Origin: Imperialibacter sp963977595
GTDB lineage: Bacteria; Bacteroidota; Bacteroidia; Cytophagales; Cyclobacteriaceae
Direction of reading: 5' to 3'
Assembly (NCBI RefSeq): GCF_048007035.1
Contig: NZ_CP180355.1
Coordinates: 2,852,001-2,916,000 of the forward strand
DNA: 64,000 bases
The translations under genes were made by a program, and so were the position numbers. The stretch's first letter is position 1. Every line of letters begins with the position of its first letter. A model generated the notes under the pieces. That model had not been told where the DNA came from, did not search any database, and was given only the letters and a program-made list of their open reading frames with translations. This document shows positions 25,691-34,377 of this stretch, piece after piece.

Positions 25691-28600
25691 TCAGCTTCCT
25701 AACTTTTCTTCCTTCTTGTCATTATTCGGAGCCACGTAGGGCACACCTTTCTCTTCCAGCATATTGTTGTAGGCCGGAACATCATCGTTCAAAATCTGCA
25801 TGATTTCCGTTTTCCTTGTATTCCATATTTCTTTCAAGTCGTTATAGCGTTCCTTCTCGCCATCGGTAAGCGGGGGCGAATTCCCGTCAATGGTTTGCAA
25901 AAGGTCATACAGCTGGCTGTCGAGCATGCTGCGGAAGTTGACCACGTCCTGAAATGTTTCCTGCTTCGGCTGGATCAGTTTTTCTTCAGTCGCTCCCACT
26001 TTCTTTATAATGGCCCTGCTCTTGTCATTGATCGATTTGTATTCGTCAGAATCGCCCAGTCTTTCATCCATGGCTTTCAGTTGCTTGCGCACTTGCTGCA
26101 GGTCTTTCAGCGATTGGTATATGTCCTCAATGTCCAGCGCTATCCTTTCCAGCACTTGCTGCTTTTCCCGGTGCTGTGCCAGTGTTGCAGCGTCCCTAGG
26201 GTCAGGAAGTATGTTGAGTGCCTGCTGCATTGTTTTGTCGCCAAAGGTCAGCGTTATTGTGTAAGTGCCTGGGCCCACCATATAGCTCGACATGCCCCCG
26301 CCACCAAAGCTTGGTACAAATACGCCTTCGGCTGTCTCGATATTTTCACCTCTTAAGTCCCACTTCAGCACATTCATGCCCGCCTTTTTTGGAAGTTGCT
26401 CTGCTTTCTTTTTAGAAGCGCTATTGAAAGTTCGTAAAACCTTACCTTCTGCATCAGCTATTTCAAGTTTTAACAATGTGGAGTCTTTTTCCCCCATTTC
26501 CTTCAAATGATATCGGATAAGGGCTCCTTTATAGGCGCTCTTGCCTACGGTTACATTTGGCAAATCGAAAGCATTACCGCTTTTAACAACTTCCCGTGGC
26601 TTGTACAAATAGGCATCAGTTGTTGCTAGCTGTGGGGTCAGCTCTTGCAAAGAGGTGATATCATCAAGAATCCAGAATGCTCTTCCTGAAGTAGCCGCCA
26701 GCAGGTCGTTGTGGTGAATCTTCAGGTCAGTTACCGGCGTCATCGGAAAATTAAGCTTGAACTGGCTCCACTGCTGCCCACCATCAAAGCTGATGTAAAG
26801 TCCTCTTTCGGTGCCGGCGAAAAGCAACCCCTTGCGGTTAGGGTCTTCTCTCACAACCCTCACAAATGCCTTTGCGCCAATACCTTTGGTAAGCATTTGC
26901 CAGCTTTGACCGTAGTCTGTCGTTTTGTATAAATAAGGAGTGAAGTCCCCGAATTTGTATTTTGTAAACGCTACATAGGCAGTGCCAGGGGTATGTGGAG
27001 ATACTTCGATAGAGTTAATCATTCCCTCACCTGCCTCTTTAGGGCTAATATTCGTCCACGTCTTTCCGGCATCTCTGGTAATATGCAACAAGCCGTCATC
27101 TGCTCCTGCCCAAAGAACCTTTGCGTCATGAGGAGACTCGGCCAGGTAATAAATGGTATGATAGATTTCTCCACCAGCGGCTTCGTTGGTGATCGGGCCG
27201 CCCATGAGCCCCAGCTTTGTGGAATCGTTTCTGGTTAGGTCGCCACTCATTTCTTCCCAAGTCAATCCCCGGTTGGTAGAGCGGAGTACTTTGTTCCCTG
27301 CGTGATAAATTGTGTTGGGGTTGTGTTGAGAAACAATGATTGGTGCATTCCAGTTGAACCGGTATTTGACTTCGTCGGACGGTTCGCCCAGCCCGCTTTC
27401 CGGGTAGGCTTTTATTCCCTTCGATTTTTTGCTGGCCAGATTATACTCATCGATAATCCCCTGATAACAGCCTGCATACATCAGTATTGGGTTGTTAGGA
27501 TCAAATGCTACATAAGCACTTTCGCAGCCACCTACGCCCGCAATCCAATCCTGCCAGTCGATCACCGGCCCGTTGGTGCTGCTGGGAATGGCTACTGATG
27601 AGTTGTCCTGCTGGCCGCCATACACCCAGTAGGGGAACCGATTGTCAGCATTGATCCTATAAAACTGTGCAGTGGGTTGGTTCTCAATCGTACTCCAGGT
27701 TTTGCCAGTATTAAAGGAAATAGCAGCGCCGCCATCACCGCCGTATACCATGTTGGCTGGTCGATCAGGGTTGATCCAGATTGAGTGGGTATCGCCATGT
27801 GGCACAGGCAAGCTGACAAAAGATTTTCCGCCGTCGATGCTTCTGAGCAGTGGGGCGTTCATCACATAAACAACGTCTGCATTTGCCGGATCGGCCTGAA
27901 TATGCATATAGTACCACGAACGAGCTCTCAGCACCCTCTCTTTGTTCATGTTTTTCCAGGTTTTACCAGCATCATCCGAACGGTACAAGCCTCCTTCGTC
28001 CGATTCGATAATCGCATACACTCTTTCGGGGTCGGCTGGCGAAACTGTCACACCAATTTTGCCCATCACCACTTTTGGCAAACCTTCTGAAAGCTTTTCC
28101 CAGGTTTCGCCGCCATTAACGCTTTTGAATATGCCGCTTCCAGCGCCGCCACTTCTCGAATACCATGGCAGGCGTTGATGATCCCACATGGCTGCATAAA
28201 GAATCCTGGGATTCGACTCGTCCATGCTCAAGTCACTCACTCCGGTGAATTCGTTGACAAAATGTACAACCTTGAAGCTTTTGCCTCCATCGGTGCTTTT
28301 GTAAACGCCCCGGTTGTCGCTTGGTCCATAAGGATTACCCTGAACGCCCACGTAGATTAAATCTGGATTGGTGGGGTGAATAGCAATTTTAGAAATGTGC
28401 ATGGAGTTCTCCAGCCCAATATGGCTCCAGGTTTTGCCAGCGTCGGTCGATTTGTAAAGACCGTCGCCACTGGAAGTCATCACCCCACGAATAGGTGCCT
28501 CGCCCGTGCCAACGTAGATGACATTTGGATCGGATGCGGCTACGGAAATTGCCCCGATCGTTCCGGTGTTGAAAAAGCCATCGGTGACGTTTTTCCAGGT

Positions 28601-28852
28601 AATACCAGCATCGGTTGTTTTCCATACTCCACCACCAACCGTGCCCATGTAGTAGGTTTGGTCGTCGCCCAACACACCGGCCACTGCTGTGGACCTGCCT
28701 CCTCTTGTCGGCCCAATGTTTCTCCACTCAAGTCCAGCGTAAAGCTTTTCATCCAGCGCTACTTGTTCTGTTTTTTCTTTGGCTCCTTTTTTCTGCGCAA
28801 AAAGCATGGTGGGGATTAGTGCCAGAAGAATCAATAGATTTCTCTTCATCAT
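25691..28852 (-). CDS. Large exported beta-propeller protein, sortilin/VPS10-like
   Basis: About 1053 residues, exported through the signal peptide MMKRNLLILLALIPTMLFA. Most of the protein is a series of beta-propeller blades with Asp-box motifs (TTDAGITW, STDAGKTW, STDGGKSF, SVNGGETW, SDDAGKTW, TRDAGKTW, TTDYGQSW), the hallmark of BNR/VPS10 (sortilin-like) propellers. The last 250 residues are a beta domain followed by a helical Lys/Glu/Gln-rich tail. Proteins of this type are abundant in Bacteroidota and are usually annotated as glycosyl hydrolases without proof; a protein- or glycan-binding role is as likely. The first 43 codons of the open frame lie before the signal peptide and are left out. 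Confidence 0.88.
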   Translation of the reverse strand: MMKRNLLILLALIPTMLFAQKKGAKEKTEQVALDEKLYAGLEWRNIGPTRGGRSTAVAGVLGDDQTYYMGTVGGGVWKTTDAGITWKNVTDGFFNTGTIGAISVAASDPNVIYVGTGEAPIRGVMTSSGDGLYKSTDAGKTWSHIGLENSMHISKIAIHPTNPDLIYVGVQGNPYGPSDNRGVYKSTDGGKSFKVVHFVNEFTGVSDLSMDESNPRILYAAMWDHQRLPWYSRSGGAGSGIFKSVNGGETWEKLSEGLPKVVMGKIGVTVSPADPERVYAIIESDEGGLYRSDDAGKTWKNMNKERVLRARSWYYMHIQADPANADVVYVMNAPLLRSIDGGKSFVSLPVPHGDTHSIWINPDRPANMVYGGDGGAAISFNTGKTWSTIENQPTAQFYRINADNRFPYWVYGGQQDNSSVAIPSSTNGPVIDWQDWIAGVGGCESAYVAFDPNNPILMYAGCYQGIIDEYNLASKKSKGIKAYPESGLGEPSDEVKYRFNWNAPIIVSQHNPNTIYHAGNKVLRSTNRGLTWEEMSGDLTRNDSTKLGLMGGPITNEAAGGEIYHTIYYLAESPHDAKVLWAGADDGLLHITRDAGKTWTNISPKEAGEGMINSIEVSPHTPGTAYVAFTKYKFGDFTPYLYKTTDYGQSWQMLTKGIGAKAFVRVVREDPNRKGLLFAGTERGLYISFDGGQQWSQFKLNFPMTPVTDLKIHHNDLLAATSGRAFWILDDITSLQELTPQLATTDAYLYKPREVVKSGNAFDLPNVTVGKSAYKGALIRYHLKEMGEKDSTLLKLEIADAEGKVLRTFNSASKKKAEQLPKKAGMNVLKWDLRGENIETAEGVFVPSFGGGGMSSYMVGPGTYTITLTFGDKTMQQALNILPDPRDAATLAQHREKQQVLERIALDIEDIYQSLKDLQQVRKQLKAMDERLGDSDEYKSINDKSRAIIKKVGATEEKLIQPKQETFQDVVNFRSMLDSQLYDLLQTIDGNSPPLTDGEKERYNDLKEIWNTRKTEIMQILNDDVPAYNNMLEEKGVPYVAPNNDKKEEKLGS

Positions 28853-28993
28853 GTTCAGGTTGGTTATATCTCTAAGTAAATAGGTTTTTTGAGGTAGTAT
28901 TTTCTTCCAATGTCTTAATTTCGAGCCTAAAGCCCAACACCACTCATAGAACTGGCCGGGAATTTTAGTCTTTGAATACAAAAATAAGAAGCG

Positions 28994-29443
28994 ATGGAAA
29001 CTGTTGTTAAAGATTTAATGGAGCTTTTCGAAAGAGATATAGATAGGCTACAGAAAGAGCTCGAATTGACACCCGATGCTGTTTTGTGGAAAACCGTAGG
29101 GCAAATCAATAATTCGCCTGGCAATCTTTTCCTCCACCTGGCAGGCAACCTGCAGCATTTCATTGGCGCTGTTATTGGCAAAACATCTTTCGTAAGAGAC
29201 AGGGAGGGGGAGTTTGGAAAAAAGGGACTGCCCAAAAGCGAACTGGCGAGTGAGCTACAAGCAACAAGAAAGGCTGTGCTTGAAACGCTGGCCAAAATGA
29301 CGTCCGAGCAACTGCACAGCAACTACCCTATTGAGGTTTTCGGCAAGCCAATGACGACGCAAAACTTCCTCATTCATCTTAGTGGGCACCTTAACTACCA
29401 TTACGGACAGATCAATTACTTCCGCAGAATAGTGGCCAGCTAA
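28994..29443 (+). CDS. DinB-like metal-dependent protein
   Basis: The 149-residue protein is a four-helix bundle of the DinB/DUF1572 type. The likely metal ligands are the His in NLFLHLAGN (helix 2) and two in FLIHLSGHLNYHYGQ (helix 4). DinB-type proteins include bacillithiol- and mycothiol-dependent transferases, which may matter because a bshC gene lies at 42566. The next gene starts one base after the stop, so they are co-transcribed. Confidence 0.85.
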   Translation: METVVKDLMELFERDIDRLQKELELTPDAVLWKTVGQINNSPGNLFLHLAGNLQHFIGAVIGKTSFVRDREGEFGKKGLPKSELASELQATRKAVLETLAKMTSEQLHSNYPIEVFGKPMTTQNFLIHLSGHLNYHYGQINYFRRIVAS

Positions 29444-29444
29444 T

Positions 29445-30800
29445 ATGATGCGCCTCCTAAAAGTACTGGCCTGGATTGTCGGCGTTGTTTTAGTACTGGC
29501 GTTAAGCCTGCTGACGACCATTGACAGGACTCCCTATCAGGAAATGCCCTACTATGAGGCCATGCATGCCAGGATGGACTCCCTGGCTGCCGCCTACCAA
29601 AACTCAGTTGGCGACACGCTGCAAGTTGGCTGGGCGGAAGCTTCTCTGGTTTATCCTGAGTCAATTCCATTGGCTGGATATGGAAAAAGAAAAGGAGCCC
29701 ACTTTGAGGGTGTTCATGATTCTGTTGGTGTGAAAGCGATGGTGTTTTCCAACGGGAAAGCAAAGGCAGCAATCGTAAGCTTTGATCTCCTTATCACGCC
29801 CCCCGAGGTGGTTATCAGGTTAAAAAACCTGCTTCCGTCATTAGGCTACTCTATGCAAAACACTTTTTTCACTGCCGTCCACTCGCATTGCAGCATTGGG
29901 GCCTGGAGTCCCGGATTGACAGGAACGTTGTTTGCAGGCACTTACCAACCGGAAGTAGCTGATTTTATTGCTGAAGCGGTGATACAAAGCATAAAGGATG
30001 CGGAAGGAAACAGAGAAAGGGCCAAAATCGGGTTTGCGACATTCGATGCCGGGGAGCTTATTTACAATCGTCTTGTAAAAGAAAAAGGAACGATCGATCC
30101 GTGGTTCAGGGTGATGAAGGTGGTGAAAGACTCCGGCAAAAGTGCCTTGTTTACAACGTTTGCGGCACATGCCACCACGCTACCCTCCAGCTTCCTGGCC
30201 TTGTCGGCAGACTACCCGGCTGCATTGCGAAAAACCTTTGTCGCCGACTCTCTGGCAGACTTCGTGATATACGGTGCGGGTGCTGTGGGCAGTCAAGGGC
30301 CTAATAGCCCAAAAGGAATTGAGGGCTGGGAAAAGGCGGAATATATTTCCGACCACCTGTCAGAACAATTTGCCCAGATTAGTTTTCTAATACAGCCGGA
30401 ATACGTGAAGTCGATTTCGAGCGGATACCTTCCATTGGAATTGCGCCAGCCGAGCTTCAAGGTGTCGGAGAACATCAGCGCACGGCCGTGGGTGTTTTAC
30501 TGGTTGTTTGGCAACTATGATTCGGGCATTAGTTATTTGAAGATTGGGGACAACCTTTTGGTTGGCACACCCTGCGACTTTTCGGGGGAGCTGATGGCGC
30601 CACTCGACAGCATGGCCAGGGCTCGGGGGCAAAATCTGATGGTGACCAGCTTCAACGGGGGCTATATAGGTTATATTACGAAAGATGAATGGTATGACCT
30701 GAATAAGTACGAGACACGCACCATGAACTGGTTTGGGCCTTACAATGGTGCTTATTTTTCGGAAATAATAAGTTCCCTCGTGGAAACCGCTACTGAATAA
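29445..30800 (+). CDS. Neutral ceramidase-like hydrolase, membrane anchored
   Basis: A 451-residue protein with an N-terminal hydrophobic anchor (LLKVLAWIVGVVLVLALSLL). The body resembles the N-terminal domain of neutral/alkaline ceramidases: a start like GWAEASLVYPESIPLAGYG, the metal-site region FFTAVHSHCSIG (ceramidases have an HTH-type motif here), a second His in FAAHATTLP, a GSQGP loop at the place of the nucleophile region, and an ending TSFNGGYIGYITKDEWYDL with GPYNGAY. The C-terminal Ig-like domain of true ceramidases is missing. The substrate may be an N-acyl lipid, for example a sphingolipid of this phylum. It follows the DinB-like gene after one base. Confidence 0.8.
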   Translation: MMRLLKVLAWIVGVVLVLALSLLTTIDRTPYQEMPYYEAMHARMDSLAAAYQNSVGDTLQVGWAEASLVYPESIPLAGYGKRKGAHFEGVHDSVGVKAMVFSNGKAKAAIVSFDLLITPPEVVIRLKNLLPSLGYSMQNTFFTAVHSHCSIGAWSPGLTGTLFAGTYQPEVADFIAEAVIQSIKDAEGNRERAKIGFATFDAGELIYNRLVKEKGTIDPWFRVMKVVKDSGKSALFTTFAAHATTLPSSFLALSADYPAALRKTFVADSLADFVIYGAGAVGSQGPNSPKGIEGWEKAEYISDHLSEQFAQISFLIQPEYVKSISSGYLPLELRQPSFKVSENISARPWVFYWLFGNYDSGISYLKIGDNLLVGTPCDFSGELMAPLDSMARARGQNLMVTSFNGGYIGYITKDEWYDLNKYETRTMNWFGPYNGAYFSEIISSLVETATE

Positions 30801-30826
30801 TTCTTAAATTCGGTAAAACTAACCCA

Positions 30827-31114
30827 ATGACAACCCAGGACATCATACAAAGGCTGACTTCCGCCAAGAGTGCATTGTTCGTTAAGTACCCCATCAAAAG
30901 TATGGCAATTTTTGGCTCAATAGCTCGTGGAGAAGCTGTTGCGGAAAGCGATGTGGATATTGTTGTGGAACTGAATGGTCAGGTAGGTCTAAAATTTGTA
31001 ACCATAGCTGACGAACTGGAGGAAGTGTTGGGTAAAAAAGTGGACCTTGTTTCAAGAAGAGCTATTGACGATCGATACTGGAAGTTTATCGAAAAGGATC
31101 TCATTTATGTCTGA
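30827..31114 (+). CDS. MntA-type minimal nucleotidyltransferase antitoxin
   Basis: The 95-residue protein is a minimal nucleotidyltransferase with the exact motif Gly-Ser-x10-Asp-x-Asp (Gly30-Ser31 to Asp42 and Asp44, in FGSIARGEAVAESDVDI). In studied MntA/HepT systems the MntA protein adds AMP groups to a Tyr of the HEPN toxin and silences it. It overlaps the HEPN gene by eight bases, which supports a toxin-antitoxin unit. Confidence 0.9.
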   Translation: MTTQDIIQRLTSAKSALFVKYPIKSMAIFGSIARGEAVAESDVDIVVELNGQVGLKFVTIADELEEVLGKKVDLVSRRAIDDRYWKFIEKDLIYV

Positions 31115-31448
31115 AAGAGATTCCAAACTCATGGTAGAAGACATTCTCTCCTGCATCGGCAAAATTGAGCGATACACATTAAACCTTAGCTTCGAAGACT
31201 TCCTTCACGATGAGTTAAGAATTGATGCAGTTGTTAGAAATCTTGAGGTAATTGGTGAAGCATCAAAACGGATCCATCCTGACTTCAAACAGTCCTCGAA
31301 TATCCCCTGGAGAGAAATTTCAGGACTTAGAAATAAGATTGTGCATGAATACTTCGGAGTGGATCTGGAAATCATATGGGATATTGTTCAAAATGACCTC
31401 TCTGTGCTGAGGGCTCAGTTACTACTGCTACTCGACGAAATTGACTAA
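31107..31448 (+). CDS. HepT-type HEPN toxin
   Basis: The 113-residue all-helical protein (DUF86/HEPN) has the RNase motif Arg-x4-His with the Tyr two residues further on (Arg75, His80, Tyr82 in RNKIVHEYFGV); this Tyr is the AMP acceptor in the studied HepT. The ATG at 31107 lies inside the end of the MntA gene and is preferred to an earlier frame start that would overlap by 68 bases. HepT toxins cut RNA, in at least one case tRNA. Confidence 0.9.
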   Translation: MSERDSKLMVEDILSCIGKIERYTLNLSFEDFLHDELRIDAVVRNLEVIGEASKRIHPDFKQSSNIPWREISGLRNKIVHEYFGVDLEIIWDIVQNDLSVLRAQLLLLLDEID

Positions 31449-31462
31449 GCTGGATACGCTTT

Positions 31463-32554
31463 ATGAAAAAACGATTGTTTTTCTTCTTATGTATATTCAT
31501 TTTTTCTTCCAAAACCTTTTCCCAAACAGACAGCCTCGATATCATGATTGGCCAAATGATCATGATTGGTTTGGAGGAAAGGCAATCTATTAAAAAGGGA
31601 GATTTGCTGCTGCAGGCCATTGAAGATGGCAAGGTGGGTGGAGTGATCTATTTTGAGAAAAACCTGACCAAAACCAATACAGCTGAAAATCTCCGGCAGC
31701 TCAACAACACACTGAAATATGCGTCAGCTATTCCTTTGTGGATTGCCATTGATGAAGAAGGTGGAAGAGTCAACCGCCTGAAGCCGAAATATGGGTTTGT
31801 CACAACGAAGTCGGCGCAAGAATTGGGTAAGCAGGGCATTCCCGACAGTACGTACGTCCAGGCCAAGCGCATGGCAGTCCAGCTGCGAAAATTGGGCTTC
31901 AACCTTAACTTTGCTCCGTCGGTGGATGTAGCGGTGAATCCCGACAACCCGGTCATCGTAAAGCTCGGCAGGTCTTTCAGCAGCAATGCTGATTCAGTGG
32001 CCTTGCATGCAGCTGCTTTCATTAAAGCACATCAGGAGGAAGGCATTGTCACTTCCATCAAGCACTTTCCCGGCCACGGCAGCTCCAGCAAGGACACGCA
32101 CAGCAGTATGGCCGACGTGAGCAATAGCTGGCAATTTGACGAAATCAGACCTTTTAAGTTGCTTATTGACAACGGCCGCCTGGATGCCGTGATGTCGGCG
32201 CATATTGTGAATGCACACCTCGATCCTGATTCTCTGCCAGCCACACTTTCAAAGAAAATTGTTCAAAACATCCTCAGGGACTTCATCGGGTTTAACGGCG
32301 TTGTTTTCTCCGATGATATGCAGATGCATGCCATCAGCAAACACTATGGCATGGACAAAGCCATTGAGCTGGCTATCAACGCAGGAGTAGACATGCTGCT
32401 GATTTGCAATAATGTGGGCCAAACAGAAAGGTATTCGGCGAAGCAAATCCATCAGATCATCCGAAGCAAGGTGGAAAATGGCGAAATCTCAAAAGACAGA
32501 ATCAAGCAATCTTATGACAGAATAGTGAAGCTGAAGAGAGCCCGAGGATTCTAA
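31463..32554 (+). CDS. GH3 glycosidase, beta-N-acetylhexosaminidase-like
   Basis: The 363-residue protein has a signal peptide (KKRLFFFLCIFIFSSKTFS) and a complete family 3 TIM barrel. It carries the NagZ-type signature KHFPGHGSSSKDTHSS, whose Asp-His pair acts as acid/base, and the nucleophile Asp in GVVFSDDMQMHAI. NagZ enzymes remove GlcNAc from peptidoglycan fragments; this one is exported, so it may act on wall or glycans in the periplasm. Only the catalytic domain is present, with no C-terminal beta-lactamase-like domain as seen in some Bacteroidota relatives. Confidence 0.9.
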   Translation: MKKRLFFFLCIFIFSSKTFSQTDSLDIMIGQMIMIGLEERQSIKKGDLLLQAIEDGKVGGVIYFEKNLTKTNTAENLRQLNNTLKYASAIPLWIAIDEEGGRVNRLKPKYGFVTTKSAQELGKQGIPDSTYVQAKRMAVQLRKLGFNLNFAPSVDVAVNPDNPVIVKLGRSFSSNADSVALHAAAFIKAHQEEGIVTSIKHFPGHGSSSKDTHSSMADVSNSWQFDEIRPFKLLIDNGRLDAVMSAHIVNAHLDPDSLPATLSKKIVQNILRDFIGFNGVVFSDDMQMHAISKHYGMDKAIELAINAGVDMLLICNNVGQTERYSAKQIHQIIRSKVENGEISKDRIKQSYDRIVKLKRARGF

Positions 32555-33003
32555 ATATTTTCCTTTGACCTGTACAGCACCTTTCTCGCATTCGACTTCC
32601 GTAGTTCCTGTTGTATATCGGCGATCAACCCCATCTTCACTGCTTCATCAGCCTTCAGCACAATGATCATCTGATCTTTGTATGCCTCCGGTAAGGTAGC
32701 CTTTTCCTGGTTGACCCACTGTACCAACTCGTTGATCTTCAAATAGTGGCTTCCATCGGAAATCAACGGCTCCGTGCCTAGTCGGGCATTGGCTGGCAAG
32801 CCCACCTGAAGCTCCCTGATGAGGGTCTTCATTTCAGCCTTGTTGATATGCTTCGCCTTGGGCACTTCGTACTTCACGAGGTTTTCGTCGGTTCTGATAA
32901 CAGCCGTTACCATAAAAAAGAACAGCAGTAGGAAGACGATATCAGGAAGCGACGCCGTAGAAATCTCGGCATTCACAACGGTCTTTCGTTTAAATGACTT
33001 CAT
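32551..33003 (-). CDS. ExbD/TolR-family protein (second of a pair)
   Basis: A 150-residue inner membrane protein with one helix near the start (SLPDIVFLLLFFFMVTAVI), which contains the Asp needed for proton use in ExbD and TolR, and a periplasmic domain. It would work with an ExbB/TolQ partner to power TonB-type transport, but no such gene is in the window. The ATG at 33003 leaves four bases to the previous gene and is preferred over a TTG-type start at 33027. The stop overlaps the convergent glycosidase stop by four bases. Confidence 0.9.
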   Translation of the reverse strand: MKSFKRKTVVNAEISTASLPDIVFLLLFFFMVTAVIRTDENLVKYEVPKAKHINKAEMKTLIRELQVGLPANARLGTEPLISDGSHYLKINELVQWVNQEKATLPEAYKDQMIIVLKADEAVKMGLIADIQQELRKSNARKVLYRSKENI

Positions 33004-33007
33004 GGCG

Positions 33008-33556
33008 CTATTTGTTTGGTTCGGCAATGGATATATTCATAGGAATCCCCTCTTTTCCTTTCTCATACAAGGCTAGCTGCCGGGGATCGTCCAGGTCGAG
33101 GTGACGGTACTCGTCACCAGACAGTCCAACCCTTTCTCCATAAATGTTGTAATAAGCACCCTTTAGTTCATCGAGTACAGCGATGAATGCAGCGTAATCG
33201 GTGCCACGATTCGATTTCAGGGATATGATTGCTTTTTTGGGCGATTCAGCCAGGTCGCTTGCTGCGGTGGGGTTCAAAATGAACATTCTCAGCTCTTCCC
33301 TGAGCCCGACAAGGCCTTGCCTGGGTTCGTCCTGAATCAGGAATTCGTTTTTGGAGTTGATGCTTATTTTGAAGAGGTTTCTATCATTCACAGGCATCAC
33401 AGGCTGTTTCTCCTGATCTGGCGGTAAGGTGATCATGAATCCCTTCTCCTGAAGGATGGTGGTGGAGACAAGAAAGAATATGAGAAGCAGAAAGGCGATG
33501 TCCGCCATTGAGCCTGTATTGACTGGCTCCTGGTTTACTTTTCGGGTGATTTTCAT
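33008..33556 (-). CDS. ExbD/TolR-family protein (first of a pair)
   Basis: The 182-residue protein has the ExbD features: a basic cytoplasmic start, a membrane helix with the key Asp (GSMADIAFLLLIFFLVSTTIL) and a periplasmic domain. It differs enough from its neighbour at 32551 to be a partner and not a recent copy. Pairs of ExbD genes are usual in Bacteroidota but normally follow exbB; here they follow a response regulator gene by about 60 bases. Confidence 0.92.
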   Translation of the reverse strand: MKITRKVNQEPVNTGSMADIAFLLLIFFLVSTTILQEKGFMITLPPDQEKQPVMPVNDRNLFKISINSKNEFLIQDEPRQGLVGLREELRMFILNPTAASDLAESPKKAIISLKSNRGTDYAAFIAVLDELKGAYYNIYGERVGLSGDEYRHLDLDDPRQLALYEKGKEGIPMNISIAEPNK

Positions 33557-33615
33557 GGCTTTTTACCTGTATAATCAGGAGGAAGCCCAAAAGTCACAGT
33601 TTGATTTGGCCTTTT

Positions 33616-34242
33616 TTACACCAGGTTGTTGGCATAGGCAAACTTGATCAACCCGACCAATGAGTTAGTCTTGGTTTTGCGAAAGATATTTTTGCGGTGA
33701 GTTTCCACTGTGCGTTCACTAATGAACAGTTCTTCAGCAATGTCCTTATTCGTGTATTCTTTCGCAATCAGCTTCAGTATTTCCCTTTCCCGTTCGGTGA
33801 GCAGTTTTCCTTCATCGGGGTTTTGTAAATTTTGGATCAGCAACGTGTTGATTTCATTGCTCAGATAAGTTCTGCCAGCTCTTATTTGGTCAAGTGCCGC
33901 AATAAGCTCCTTCTGTGAGTCCTTCTTTAGCAAGTAACCCTTAATGCCCTCCTTTAGAATTTCTTTTACCAGATGTGCTTCATCGTGCATACTCATAATG
34001 AGGATTTTCACTTCCGGTTTTATGCGTTGCATCACTTTTACCAGCCCCAGGCCGTCCATTCCAGGCAAGCTGTAGTCCGAAATGAGAATATCAACCGGTT
34101 CATTCTGAAGGTATTTCAATGCATCCTCGGCGGTAGAAGCTGTGCCAGCCACTTCATACTCATCGGTAGCATTGAGCAACGACTTGACACCATCCATGAG
34201 GATGGCATGGTCATCGACCAGGTACACCTTTGTTCTATTCAT
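33616..34242 (-). CDS. NarL/LuxR-type response regulator
   Basis: The 208-residue regulator has a receiver domain with Asp10-Asp11 and phospho-acceptor Asp56 (LISDYSLPGMDG), Thr/Ser and Lys residues in place, and a C-terminal LuxR helix-turn-helix (LTEREREILKLIAKEYTNK, ISERTVETHRKNIFRKT). The ATG at 34242 directly precedes NRTKVYLVDDH; a longer start at 34302 is less likely. The kinase gene lies 136 bases upstream on the same strand and belongs to the matching HisKA_3 class, so the two probably form a pair. A NarL-like inverted site lies before the kinase at 36451-36466. Confidence 0.94.
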   Translation of the reverse strand: MNRTKVYLVDDHAILMDGVKSLLNATDEYEVAGTASTAEDALKYLQNEPVDILISDYSLPGMDGLGLVKVMQRIKPEVKILIMSMHDEAHLVKEILKEGIKGYLLKKDSQKELIAALDQIRAGRTYLSNEINTLLIQNLQNPDEGKLLTEREREILKLIAKEYTNKDIAEELFISERTVETHRKNIFRKTKTNSLVGLIKFAYANNLV

Positions 34243-34377
34243 TTTTCTAGTTCCGCTAAACTTCCGGATGAATTTAGAGGAAATATTGCTGAAAGGCTTC
34301 ATGTCTGAAAATTAGTCAGGCAATCAATTTTTCAACATCCCCCCGGCAGGTGATTTTGCACTACGTACCAGCCCTTA

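Noticed and set aside
25002..31448. Genomic island or defence island between the two toxin-antitoxin modules
   Set aside because: No integrase, transposase, tRNA, direct repeats or change in composition is visible, and the enclosed genes are of ordinary Bacteroidota type.
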